Shown here in pieces: positions 1 to 9,700 of a stretch of DNA of 64,000 nt. The position numbers and the translations under genes are program-made. The notes beneath the pieces were generated by a model. That model did not search any database. It saw only the letters and a list, made by a program, of their open reading frames with translations, and was not told the origin of the DNA. The stretch comes from Flavobacteriaceae bacterium R38 (GTDB lineage: Bacteria > Bacteroidota > Bacteroidia > Flavobacteriales > Flavobacteriaceae). Position 1 is the first letter of the stretch. Every line of letters begins with the position of its first letter. The DNA lies in NCBI GenBank assembly GCA_009901575.1, contig WXYP01000001.1, positions 868,001 through 932,000 of the forward strand. The letters are read 5' to 3'.

Positions 1-673
1 GATAGATCTTGCTCTGTCTACAGATAATGTTTTTGTTTTAGTGTCAATATTTACAACATCTCCCGGATCGTCTCCTCCACAACAAACATGTCCTTGGATT
101 TGTATATTGTAATTTGTATTTCTTTTTAAAAAGGCACCAAGGCTATCTAATACATTAGTAGAATAATCATACATCTTGGTTCTGCCTCTAAAAAAATATA
201 AATTCTTAAGCTCGATTTTTGTACCTATTCTGATTTCTTTTACAGGAAATTCTAAAAGTAAACTGTCTTTGGGTATTTTGAACGGACTCTTAAACATGAT
301 GGATAAATCAACCCGCCTGTCTTTTGCTCGCCCTGTTATATCTTCTCTTTGCTCACTAAATTGTTCTCCATATGCTCCTTTTCGTATTTCTATAGCATTG
401 GTGTCTATAATCATACTGAGATATTTATAAACGATTTCAGCCCTGTTATACGATAAATCTTCATTGTAATCGTTAGTGTCTACATAATCTGCATACCCTT
501 TAATTTCAATGGCAGTTACATCATTTTTTTGAAGGGAAAGAAATTTGTTTTTGATAATGCTTTTTTGCTCTTCATTCAATTCATAAACATCAGTATCATA
601 ATAGACAGAAAAATGAATGGCTTGTTGGCTAAAACCTTGAAAGCACAGTAAAAGCAATAAAAATTTCTTCATA
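1..673 (-). CDS. Tandem OmpA-domain protein, 3' end cut off by window
   Basis: Read on the minus strand, an ATG at 673 opens a frame that stays open to the window edge (about 224 residues, C-terminus missing). It begins with a hydrophobic signal peptide ending near FSQQ. Two OmpA-like peptidoglycan-binding modules follow in tandem: one at about residues 20-115 (IEIKGYADYVDT, then SYNRAEIVYKYL and GRAKDRRVDL) and a second from about residue 140 (IQIQGHVCCGGDD, then SVDRARSI at the cut). No beta-barrel domain precedes them, so it is probably a periplasmic or lipoprotein-like cell-wall-binding protein rather than a porin. It lies 89 bp downstream of the THUMP-like methyltransferase gene on the same strand, so it may or may not share its transcript. 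Family assignment is good; exact role is unknown. Confidence 0.75.
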
Positions 674-762
674 AAAGCAATATAAAAAAGTTTTCCAGAC
701 TGACAATTTTTACTCCTTTAAACGAAAAAATACATCGTAGAATTGCATTTATTAACAATAAT

Positions 763-1944
763 TTAGGGCTTTAAGCAGGAAACAACTATTCGATCTCCAT
801 TATTATCTGTAGTGAAAAAATAATAGTTGTTTCCTCCGTCTTTGATTTTTAAACTTTTTCTTAATTGATCAACCGATTCAGGAAAGTTTCGGGTTGTTAT
901 ATTGCCATTAGTGTTTCCTATATTCTTTTTGACAGTTTTTTTATGATATTTGAAGGTATCGGTGATTTTAAAACATCTCCCCGGAAAATCAATGAGTTCT
1001 GTACTGGTATATAGATGTGAATGCTGATGTAGTTTCTTTAGGTTTAATTTATCAGAAAGCAGATTAAAAGCTCCTGATTTTAAGATAGCAGCATTAGGTT
1101 CATATAAATACAGAAGAGGAGAAGAGTATGTTGCAATTGCATCAGACTCATCAGAATAATTAAAATCAAATGTTTCTTTGTCCTCCTTTTTAATGTTAAT
1201 TGTTTTTATGGAAATTGAATTTGTATCATTCTTTTTAAGAATCCATAAAAGTTCTTTTACTTCATTTTTGATGGCAACAATATGAATTTCTTTTACAAAA
1301 GTGAGTTCTTTTATTCCGATAGAAAGATCTAAAATCGGAGATGTTTTAATCATTATGTTGTTGCTATATCTGAATAAATCCGATAAGTTTTCAGGAATAT
1401 TTGGCAAGCAATCATTCAACATAAATACCTTTCCTTTTATGTCGTTCCTTCTGGACGGATCTACATAAATCCAATCGTAATCAGAATCGGATTTTTTTAA
1501 AAAATCGACCCCGTTTTCAGGAACGAAGTCTATATTCTGAACATCAAAAACCTGAGAATTATAAGCTGCAATTTCTGATAGGTTTTTGTTTATTTCACAA
1601 TGAGTAACCCGGTTGAATTTTTTTGAAAAATAATAACAATCTACACCCAGGCCTCCGGTAAGATCTATAAGTGATTTTCCGTTGATTATAGAAGCTTTAT
1701 ATTGCGCACTGATCTCAGATGAAGTTTGTTCAACTGATAACTTATTAGGGTAATATACCCGGGAGGTATTGTACCAATTAGGGAGCTTGTTTTTGCACTT
1801 TTTTCTGGCTTCAATCTGTTCAACGATCTCTTTGGTTGATACGCCTTCAAAATTAGTGCCTTTTAGTAGGACTGACGCAATGTCAGTATCTATTTTTTTA
1901 TCAATAAAATTCTGTACACCAGTATTTAATATGTTTTTATTCAA
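763..1944 (-). CDS. THUMP-like class I SAM-dependent methyltransferase
   Basis: A 393-residue protein with a Rossmann-type methyltransferase core. The SAM-binding loop DLTGGLGVDCYYFS lies at about residues 93-106, and YVDPSRR at about 160-166 is the D-P-x-R motif seen in the PG_1098-type family of Bacteroidota. The C-terminal 90 residues correspond to the THUMP-like domain region, suggesting an RNA substrate, but the modified base is not known. No ATG exists near the N-terminus; translation most likely starts at the TTG at 1944, because the same frame is closed by a stop at 1966-1968. It sits 7 bp after the AI-2E family gene and is surely co-transcribed with it. Confidence 0.8.
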   Translation of the reverse strand: MNKNILNTGVQNFIDKKIDTDIASVLLKGTNFEGVSTKEIVEQIEARKKCKNKLPNWYNTSRVYYPNKLSVEQTSSEISAQYKASIINGKSLIDLTGGLGVDCYYFSKKFNRVTHCEINKNLSEIAAYNSQVFDVQNIDFVPENGVDFLKKSDSDYDWIYVDPSRRNDIKGKVFMLNDCLPNIPENLSDLFRYSNNIMIKTSPILDLSIGIKELTFVKEIHIVAIKNEVKELLWILKKNDTNSISIKTINIKKEDKETFDFNYSDESDAIATYSSPLLYLYEPNAAILKSGAFNLLSDKLNLKKLHQHSHLYTSTELIDFPGRCFKITDTFKYHKKTVKKNIGNTNGNITTRNFPESVDQLRKSLKIKDGGNNYYFFTTDNNGDRIVVSCLKP

Positions 1945-1951
1945 AGTATTA

Positions 1952-3040
1952 CTATAAATCTTTAGTTAACGATTTAACTAATTTATTTTCAGATAAAAAC
2001 TCTTTTAAAACTACTTTTATAGCTGTGTAGCTAGGTACAGCAACGATCATTCCAACAACTCCAAAAACGAGTCCTCCTATGATAATGACTAAGAAGATTT
2101 CCAGTGGATGAGATTTCACACTATTGGAAAAAATAAAAGGCTGACTGAAGAAATTATCAATCAATTGGCCAATGATAAATCCTAGCATTACAAAACCTGC
2201 TTTAGGTAAAATTACCGTGCTGAAATCCTGCCCTAAATTACTCGTCATACTCAATACTAACATTAGAACTCCACCGACTAACGGACCTATATAAGGGATT
2301 AGGTTTAACAGGGCACAGAGGAAAGCAATCACAACCGCATTTGGAATCCCTAAGATTAACAATACAATGGTGTAAATGACAAATAAAATGAGGATTTGAA
2401 AAATAAGCCCGACAAAATATCTTGACAGCAAATCCTTTATTTTATTCATTGATTTTTTTAATCGCAACTCTTTATCATCAGCAATAAAAACCATTAATCC
2501 TTCTTCTAATAATTTACTATCTTTTAAAAAGAAAAATGCAATAAAAACAACCGAAAAGAATCCGATGCTAAAACTCCCTAACATTCCAACCAATGAATTT
2601 AATAGGTTAGGGATAGCTCCAAAGTTAAAACTGGATAATATTCCCGATTCTTTGATAGTTTCTTCGATATCAATATCGTTAATAGTAAAATAATCTACTG
2701 CTTCCCGATAAAGATTTTCTACGTTAGCCTGCAAGGCCTCAATATCTAACAGCGATAAATTTTGCCCTTGTTTGACAATTAACGGGATAAACATCCATAT
2801 GAGCCCTACAATAAGCCCCACCATCAAAACCATAGTAACAATAACTGCCAAAGTATTCCTGAATTTAAGTCGCCTTCTTAAAAAGATTACAATGGGCCTT
2901 CCAATTAGAGAGACAACAGCTGCGATAGCGATATAAACAATAACGGATTGAATTTTATATAAAAAATAGAGGAGTAAAGCGATTCCTACAATAACAGCAA
3001 GAGCGCGTAGAATACCATTGGCAATAGTTCTGGCGTTCAT
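1952..3040 (-). CDS. AI-2E family transporter (permease)
   Basis: A 362-residue polytopic membrane protein of the AI-2E exporter superfamily (PF01594). About eight hydrophobic segments are visible: two or three at residues 10-80, a soluble stretch at 80-150 and five segments from 150 to 345. The signature region is FLCALLNLIPYIGPLVGG near residue 240. The family's name comes from a proposed autoinducer-2 exporter, but many members export other solutes, so the substrate is left open. The gene follows the DUF4159 gene by 19 bp and precedes the methyltransferase by 7 bp, which makes a three-gene operon. Start ATG at 3040 is unambiguous. Confidence 0.85.
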   Translation of the reverse strand: MNARTIANGILRALAVIVGIALLLYFLYKIQSVIVYIAIAAVVSLIGRPIVIFLRRRLKFRNTLAVIVTMVLMVGLIVGLIWMFIPLIVKQGQNLSLLDIEALQANVENLYREAVDYFTINDIDIEETIKESGILSSFNFGAIPNLLNSLVGMLGSFSIGFFSVVFIAFFFLKDSKLLEEGLMVFIADDKELRLKKSMNKIKDLLSRYFVGLIFQILILFVIYTIVLLILGIPNAVVIAFLCALLNLIPYIGPLVGGVLMLVLSMTSNLGQDFSTVILPKAGFVMLGFIIGQLIDNFFSQPFIFSNSVKSHPLEIFLVIIIGGLVFGVVGMIVAVPSYTAIKVVLKEFLSENKLVKSLTKDL

Positions 3041-3059
3041 ATATTGGTTGTTTATTTAT

Positions 3060-3710
3060 TTAGTTCTCAAATACGTATTGAACAATATTTGCCCCCATTC
3101 GAAGCGCTTTCAAACGTACTTCTTCCGGATCATTGTGTATTTCCGGGTTTTCCCATCCGTCTCCCAGGTCACTTTCAAAAGTAAATAAAAGCACTAATCT
3201 TTCTTCGTGAAAAATGCCAAGCGCCTGAGGGCGTTTCCCATCGTGTTCATGAATTTTTGGAAGTCCGTTAGGAAATTTGAATTTCTGATTAAAAATAGGG
3301 TGGTTATTCGAAAGCTCGATAAGTTCTTTATTTGGAAATACTTTTTTTAATTCTTTTCTCAGAAACGGCTCCATCCCGTAATTATCATCGATATGAATAA
3401 ATCCTCCCGATAATAAATAATTTCTGAGATTATCTGCTTCATCTTTACTGAAAAATACATTTCCGTGTCCGGTCATATGTATAAAAGGATATTGAAAAAT
3501 ATCAATGCTCCCTACTTCTACATTCTGTGTACGTGTTTTAATCCTGGTACTTATATTCTGATTACAAAACCGAATAAGATTAGGAATGGCAGTAGGGTTG
3601 GAATACCAATCTCCGCCTCCTCCGTATTTTAAGATAGCAATTTCCTGACTGTAAGATATATTACCGGCTAGTAATACAAATAATAATATGTTAAATAAAG
3701 TAAGCCGCAT
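3060..3710 (-). CDS. DUF4159 domain-containing secreted protein
   Basis: A 216-residue protein with a signal peptide (hydrophobic residues 4-20, cleavage near ISYSQ) followed by a single DUF4159 domain. Family hallmarks visible are YGGGGDWYSNPTAIPNL near residue 29, the MTGHG motif near 75, and a GGFIHIDDNYG stretch near 97 that resembles the flavodoxin-like/GATase-like fold of the family. Function is not established. It is the first gene of a minus-strand operon with the AI-2E permease and the THUMP-like methyltransferase. The 192 bp upstream are shared with a divergently transcribed DUF1223 gene and contain a small dyad. Confidence 0.8.
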   Translation of the reverse strand: MRLTLFNILLFVLLAGNISYSQEIAILKYGGGGDWYSNPTAIPNLIRFCNQNISTRIKTRTQNVEVGSIDIFQYPFIHMTGHGNVFFSKDEADNLRNYLLSGGFIHIDDNYGMEPFLRKELKKVFPNKELIELSNNHPIFNQKFKFPNGLPKIHEHDGKRPQALGIFHEERLVLLFTFESDLGDGWENPEIHNDPEEVRLKALRMGANIVQYVFEN

Positions 3711-3838
3711 GAATAATTATCGAACAAATATATTAGTTGATCAAAAATAATGATTAATAGATGAAATAGGCATCAATAAATTTAAATAATTTCTTAAATA
3801 ATAAGTGTTTAAGTTTTTTAATGAAAAAATAATAAAAG

Positions 3839-3856
3839 TACATCTGGATAGATGTA
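3839..3856. promoter_or_regulatory. Perfect 7-bp inverted repeat in a divergent promoter region
   Basis: TACATCT, four bases GGAT, then AGATGTA: a perfect dyad of 18 bp in the 192-bp gap between the divergent DUF4159 and DUF1223 genes, 47 bp before the latter's ATG. Size and spacing suit a dimeric regulator site. That it is an operator is inference; no regulator gene lies alongside. Confidence 0.35.
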
Positions 3857-3902
3857 TTCGTTCTTAACTATTTAATAATCATTTAACTAAAAAAATATTC
3901 AC

Positions 3903-4637
3903 ATGAAAAAATTGCTCTTAGTTATTATTGTAATTTCTGTATTTGGATTTTCTACTATGAAAGAAGAAAATGAAGCCTTTGAACCCGTAGTTGTTTTAGA
4001 ATTGTTTACTTCTCAGGGCTGTTCGAGTTGTCCTTCTGCAGATAAACTATTAAGTGCTATACGTGAAGAGTATCAAGAAGATAACGTTTTTGCATTATCA
4101 TATCATGTAACGTATTGGAATTATATAGGATGGGAAGATCCGTTTAGTAAAGAGCAGTATACAGACAAGCAACGCGAGTATGCACAAAAATTCAGGAGCC
4201 GATCTATTTATACACCACAATTGGTAGTCAATGGAAGAGAGCATTTTGTAGGATCAGATCGTTTTAAACTATATAACAGATTAAAAAGTTATGGGAAAGC
4301 TTCTGCTCCAAATGGTATTACAATTAATGCTGTTAAAACTACAGGTGATCAAGTTTCTTTTAATTTTGATGTAAAAGGGAATCTCTCCAATAAGAAATTA
4401 AGAACTGTATTAGTAATAGAAGAGCGGGAAACCGATGTGAAAAGAGGAGAAAACAGGAATAGAAAATTGGTAAATTCTAATATTGTAGTCGCAGAAAAAT
4501 ATTTAAGCGCACAAACAAAGGGTTCATCGTCTATAAAGATTCCTCAAATAGTGGAGTCAAGTGATAAAGTACATCTTATGGTTTTAGTTGAAGATGATGA
4601 TTTGACAATAACAGCAGCAGTAAAAAAAGCATTATAA
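3903..4637 (+). CDS. DUF1223 thioredoxin-like exported protein
   Basis: A 244-residue protein with a short N-terminal signal segment (MKKLLLVIIVISVFGFST). The DUF1223 core begins at VVVLELFTSQGCSSCPSADK; its C40-x-x-C43 pair matches a thioredoxin-fold redox centre. Further family marks are LSYHVTYWNYIGWEDPFS near residue 75 and YTPQLVVNGREHFVGSD near residue 105. Probably a periplasmic thiol protein of unknown substrate. The gene runs toward rsmE and their 3' ends overlap by 6 bp, so the two convergent transcripts must read into each other or stop inside coding sequence. It separates rsmE from the DUF4159 operon. Confidence 0.8.
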   Translation: MKKLLLVIIVISVFGFSTMKEENEAFEPVVVLELFTSQGCSSCPSADKLLSAIREEYQEDNVFALSYHVTYWNYIGWEDPFSKEQYTDKQREYAQKFRSRSIYTPQLVVNGREHFVGSDRFKLYNRLKSYGKASAPNGITINAVKTTGDQVSFNFDVKGNLSNKKLRTVLVIEERETDVKRGENRNRKLVNSNIVVAEKYLSAQTKGSSSIKIPQIVESSDKVHLMVLVEDDDLTITAAVKKAL

Positions 4638-5339
4638 ATTAATGAATGCTACGCTATGGCATGCTACGATAGCAGCTGTTTCTGTTCGTAGGCGGGTTTC
4701 TCCTAATAAAATTGGGAGAAACCTTTTTTGTTTTGCCAGATCGATTTCCTCTTTTGAAAAATCTCCTTCGGGCCCTATTAAAATAGTAGCATCCTCATTA
4801 GGTTTTAATTGATCTTTAAGTTGAAATCGCTCGGTCTCTTCACAATGGGCAATAAATAATTTTCCATTTAGATCATCATTTTTAATCAGCTCTTTAAATG
4901 ATATCGCAGGGTTTAATTTTGGTAAATAATAGGTTAAGGATTGTTTCATTGCCGATTGTAATACACGCTCCATACGGGCAATTTTGATTTCTTTCCGTTC
5001 AGACCGATCACAGATAACAGGAGTGATCTCGTGGACACCTATTTCTGTGGCTTTCTCCAAAAACCATTCATAACGGTCATTCATTTTTGTAGGTGCAACA
5101 ATCAAATGAAGTTTATATTTTGAAGCAGGTTGTAATTTTTGAGAAATAATTTTTGCAGTACACTTTTTTAGATCGGCGATTACAATTTCAGACTTAAAAA
5201 GCCATCCTTTCCCGTTGGTGATATGAACAAAGTCTCCTTCTTTTTTTCTGAGAACTTTGGTAATATGCCTGCTTTCCTCCTTATCAAATGAAAATAGTTC
5301 GGTGTGCTCATCAATAGAAGCGTTATAAAATAATTGCAT
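4632..5339 (-). CDS. rsmE: 16S rRNA (uracil1498-N3)-methyltransferase RsmE
   Basis: A 235-residue SPOUT-family methyltransferase, the normal length for RsmE. The N-terminal PUA-like region (ITKVLRKKEGDFVHITNGKG) is followed by the SPOUT knot with ILIGPEGDFSKEEIDLA near residue 190 and LGETRLRTETAAI near residue 216, the SAM-binding trefoil signature. It methylates N3 of U1498 in 16S rRNA. Its ATG overlaps the stop of the upstream TfoX-family pseudogene (TAATG), so it sits in a tsaD-tfoX-rsmE operon and depends on translation or transcription through the broken gene. Confidence 0.93.
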   Translation of the reverse strand: MQLFYNASIDEHTELFSFDKEESRHITKVLRKKEGDFVHITNGKGWLFKSEIVIADLKKCTAKIISQKLQPASKYKLHLIVAPTKMNDRYEWFLEKATEIGVHEITPVICDRSERKEIKIARMERVLQSAMKQSLTYYLPKLNPAISFKELIKNDDLNGKLFIAHCEETERFQLKDQLKPNEDATILIGPEGDFSKEEIDLAKQKRFLPILLGETRLRTETAAIVACHSVAFINL

Positions 5340-5664
5340 TACAACTTACTTTTAGCATGTTCTAACCCTAGTTCTATCCATTTTAAAATAGCCTCCTCAG
5401 TTTTAAATCCGTCTTCAGAAACATAAATGAATTCTTTTATGGGTTTTTTAGTAAAATCCATAGGTCTTACATAAGACAAACTTAAACATTTTGCCATTTT
5501 ATCTTCAATTACCCTAACAATTAATTCATCTTTTAAATTCCAATTGTCATTTTTCCTTGATATAAAAAAGATAATCCGCCAAACATCCTTTTTTCTGTAA
5601 AAACTTCAGGAAAAAGATTGATATTCATTCGAATCCTTTCAGCTAAAAAATTATCGTAAGCCAT
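5339..5664 (-). pseudogene. TfoX/Sxy N-terminal domain protein, frameshifted
   Basis: Read on the minus strand from ATG 5664 the first 33 residues are MAYDNFLAERIRMN...KRMFGGLSFLYQGKMTIGI, the start of a TfoX N-terminal domain (PF04993), then a stop at 5533-5535. One reading frame over, the rest of the domain continues without a break (KDELIVRVIEDKMAK..., MDFTKKPIKEFIYVSEDG, ILKWIELGLEHAKSKL) to a stop at 5339-5341. Adding one base near 5533-5538 restores a domain of about 108 residues of normal length. The gene is 1 bp after tsaD and overlaps the rsmE start. Either a genuine 1-bp deletion or a sequencing indel; flanking sequence shows no other decay, which favours a recent mutation or an error. 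Confidence 0.8.
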
Positions 5665-5665
5665 A

Positions 5666-6688
5666 TTAAATACTATACCTAGCTTTTACATTGATAGTTT
5701 CATTGGTAAAGTTGCCTTCCAGATATTTTAAATATCCGACAATGGCTATCATAGCAGCATTATCTGTACAATATTCAAATTTCGGAATGTAAGTACTCCA
5801 ACCATATTTTTTTTCTGTTTCTTTAAGTGCATTCCTAATTCCCGAATTGGCAGAAACACCTCCGCCTATTGCAATTTGTTTGATTCCGGTTTCTTTAACA
5901 GCTTTTTTGATTTTATCCATTAAAATTTGAACAATGGTATACTGGATAGAAGCACAAATATCATTGAGGTTGTTTTTAATAAAATCCGGATCTTCTTTTA
6001 CTTTTTTCTGAATAAAATAAAGAATCCCTGTTTTTAGACCACTAAAACTAAAATTAAGTCCGTTAACTCTGGGTTTGGTAAAAAGATAAGCTTTAGGATT
6101 TCCTTCTTTTGCATACTTATCAATTAATGGACCACCCGGATAAGGTAAACCGAGTATTTTTGCACTTTTGTCAAAAGCTTCTCCAACAGCATCGTCTAAA
6201 GTTTCTCCCAGTACCGTCATCTGAAAGTAGTCGTCTACTCGTACTATTTGTGTGTGTCCGCCACTAATGGTCATTGCCAGAAAAGGAAAAGAAGGTTTGG
6301 AGTAGTTTTCCTCTTCAATAAAATGTGCTAGGATATGGGCTTGCATGTGATTGACTTCAATTAAAGGAATGTTTAAACCAACTGCAAGCGATTTGGCAAA
6401 AGAGGTTCCTACAAGTAATGACCCCATTAAGCCGGGTCCGCGTGTAAAAGCTATGGCAGATAATTGTTTTTTATCGATATTTGCCCTGACCAATGCTTGA
6501 TGCACTACCGGAACTATATTTTGTTGATGAGCTCTTGATGCAAGTTCAGGAACTACGCCCCCATATTCTTCGTGAATTTTTTGGTTGGCTACAACATTAG
6601 ACAAGATTTTTCCGTTGCACAATATAGCAGCAGAAGTATCGTCACATGATGATTCTATAGCGAGAATGTAAGTTTGAGTAAGCCCCAT
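5666..6688 (-). CDS. tsaD: tRNA N6-adenosine threonylcarbamoyltransferase TsaD
   Basis: A Kae1/TsaD protein of 340 residues that transfers the threonylcarbamoyl group to A37 of ANN-decoding tRNAs, working with TsaB and TsaE. Seen: ILAIESSCDDTSAAI at the N-terminus, FTRGPGLMGSLLVG, the metal-binding HMQAHILAH, SGGHTQIV, GEAFDKSAKILGLPYPGG, and GGGVSANSGIRN near the C-terminus. I chose the ATG at 6688 (MGLTQTYILAIESS); a frame open to 6748 adds 20 unconserved residues that would intrude into the promoter of the divergent tamB gene. It leads an operon with the TfoX-family pseudogene and rsmE. Confidence 0.95.
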   Translation of the reverse strand: MGLTQTYILAIESSCDDTSAAILCNGKILSNVVANQKIHEEYGGVVPELASRAHQQNIVPVVHQALVRANIDKKQLSAIAFTRGPGLMGSLLVGTSFAKSLAVGLNIPLIEVNHMQAHILAHFIEEENYSKPSFPFLAMTISGGHTQIVRVDDYFQMTVLGETLDDAVGEAFDKSAKILGLPYPGGPLIDKYAKEGNPKAYLFTKPRVNGLNFSFSGLKTGILYFIQKKVKEDPDFIKNNLNDICASIQYTIVQILMDKIKKAVKETGIKQIAIGGGVSANSGIRNALKETEKKYGWSTYIPKFEYCTDNAAMIAIVGYLKYLEGNFTNETINVKARYSI

Positions 6689-6794
6689 CTTATCAAATTT
6701 GGAATAATAATTGTATGCTTGCAAAAATAAAACATAAAGAGCTATCAAAAAACTAAGAAAAATACTAAAACGAGTTATTCTGGCAATTCTTCTA

Positions 6795-9700
6795 TTGCTG
6801 ATTGTCTTAGTGATAGTTTTTTCGATTCCGGGGGTTCAAAATAGTCTTGCCAGACGTGCAACAAATGCAATCAATGAAAAGTATAAAACCAATATAAATA
6901 TAGATAGAGTAGACTTATCGTTTTTAGGAACGGTAGGTTTAAAAGGTATTTATGTAGAAGATTATAAAAAAGATACCTTAATCTATATCGAAAAACTAAA
7001 TACATCTATTCTGAGTGTTAAGAATGCTATAGATGGTAAATTAGAATTTGGAGATATAACAATTGATAATCTTTTCTTTAATTTAAAAACCTATGAAGGC
7101 AGGAGAGATACAAACCTGGATGTCTTTGTCGCAAAATTAGAAGGAGAGCCGGTAGAAAGTACAGGGCCTTCATCTTTTTTACTTACTTCTTCAAAAATCA
7201 AATTAAAAGACGGCAGATTTAAATTGGTAGACGAGAATGTTAAAAAACCGGTAATATTAAACTTTTCTGATTTGGGAGCCAATGTGAAAGATTTCAAAAT
7301 TGAGGGGCCAAATGTTACTGCTTTAATAAATGGCTTGAATCTTTGGTCTGAACGTGGAATTCAAATACAAAACCTGGATACTAATTTCAAATATGCATTA
7401 GATCAAATGCGATTTGATGACTTAAGTATAGAAACCGAATTTTCGACCCTTGCGGGAAATCTTGTTTTTAATTATGATAGAAAAGACTTTGCTAAATTTT
7501 TAAATAAAGTAAAATTAGAGGCTAATTTTAAAGATTCGAGAATAGCTTTAGATGAAGTCAATCTTTTTTATGATGAATTTGGAACGGGTAATGTGATTAC
7601 ATTTTCATCTGAAGTTGACGGAGTTTTAAATGATTTTACAGCCAGAAATATGGATGTGAAATCTAACAGCTCCATGATAAAAGGAGATTTTAACTTTAAA
7701 AATATATTCAGTAGTTCAGAGCCTTTTGAATTGGTAGCCGGAATAGAAAATGTGTCGTCCAGTTACTATCAGTTAAAAGGATTATTGCCGGATATCCTTG
7801 GGAAAACCCTGCCTTCTTCATTTGAGAAATTCGGTTATTTTACAATTAATGGAAATGCTACAATAACAGAAGAAGAAATAGATGCATCAGTAAATCTTTT
7901 TACCGATTTAGGAAGTGGTTATTCGAGTATGACACTTACCAATATTGACGATATAGATAATGCGTCATACAAAGGATTTGTTTCTCTTATAGATTTTGAC
8001 CTGGGAAGTTTTATCAATAATAAGACATTAGGGAAAACAACATCAGATTTTAATGTAGATGGAAAAGGATTTACTCAGGAAAATTTGAATACTGAAGTCA
8101 TTGGTAAAATACTGAAAATACAATATAACGATTATGACTATAGTAATGTTGATGTTTCGGGAGTATTAAAAGACCAGCTTTTTGACGGGAATATGATATT
8201 TAACGACCCTAATCTTAAACTAAATTTTAAAGGCCTAGCAGATTTATCTCAGGAAAAAAACAAATTTAATTTTATAGCTTCTGTCGGATATGCAGATTTT
8301 AAAAAAATAAACCTGATTTCTCGGGATAGTATTTCTGTTTTTAAAGGTAATATCGATATGGATATGACCGGGAATACATTAGACAACCTGGAAGGGGAAA
8401 TTCGATTTACCAAAACAGAATATACAAATCAAGATGATCATTATTCTTTTGAAGATTTTAAATTAACTTCTTCATTTGCAGGAGAAGAACGCGTATTAAC
8501 CATCAACTCTCCGGATTTTATTACAGGCTCGGTTAAGGGGAAATTTCATTTAGAAGAGACTGCAAAATTGTTAGAAAACTCTATAGGTAGTATTTATACA
8601 AACTATAGACCTTTAGAAGTGAAGCCAGGCCAGTATATGGACTTTGATATTAAAGTTTACAATAAAGTAGTTGAAGTATTTTTTCCTGAAGTTCGATTTG
8701 GAGAAAATACCATTATAAAAGGGAACTTAATAGCAGATAAAGGGGACTTTAAACTTACGTTTCAATCTCCTAATATGCGAATTTATGGAAATGATTTTGA
8801 CAATGTTAATGTACAAATCGATAACAAAAATCCATTATTTAATACCTATATAGAAGTTGATAAAATTGATGCAGGATTCTATAAAGTAGCCGATTTTAAC
8901 CTTATCAATGCTACCATAAAAGATACTTTATTCTTTAGAACAGAGTTTAAAGGAGGTGATGAAACAAATCATGATTACAACCTGAACTTTTATCATACAT
9001 TTAATGACGAAAGACGTTCTGTTATCGGATTAAAAAAATCTGAAGTGGGTCTCAAAGGAACAAAATGGCTTCTAAATAAAAATAATAATAAGAAAAATCG
9101 TGTCATATTTAACCGGAGATTAGATAGTATTTATATTGAAGAAATTGATATGGTGTACAAAGAAGAAGAAATCAGATTAAGAGGTACACTTATAGATTCT
9201 ACATATAAGAATATTAAATTAGAATTTGATAATGTGGCTTTAGATAAAATTACACCTTCTATAGACAGCCTGGCTCTTAATGGAATTGTAGATGGCGATT
9301 TAAATATTCTACAACGTAATAACAACTATTTTCCTTCTTCTAACCTGGTTATAGAAGATTTTGCTTTGAATAAACAGGATTTGGGAACTTTAGATATTGG
9401 TATTATTGGGAATGAAGGGTTGACTAAATACTCTGTCGACGCTTCTCTCTATAGAGGTTTTGTAGAGAATTTAAGGATTATAGGATCTGCTAATTATGAA
9501 AAAAATGATGTAACTGTCGATTTAAATGCTGCTATTGATGATTTTGATCTGGCTCCTTTTAGTCCTTTAGGAGAAGATGTGATATCGAATATAAGAGGTT
9601 TGGTAACTGGAAATGCTGTTGTTAGCGGTTCATTGAAAAACCCAGATATAAATGGACAATTGGAATTAAACGATGCAGGCCTGAAAATTCCTTATCTCAA

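Noticed and set aside
1952-3040. Quorum-sensing AI-2 export as the role of the permease
   Set aside because: The family is broad and no luxS or autoinducer gene is in the window.
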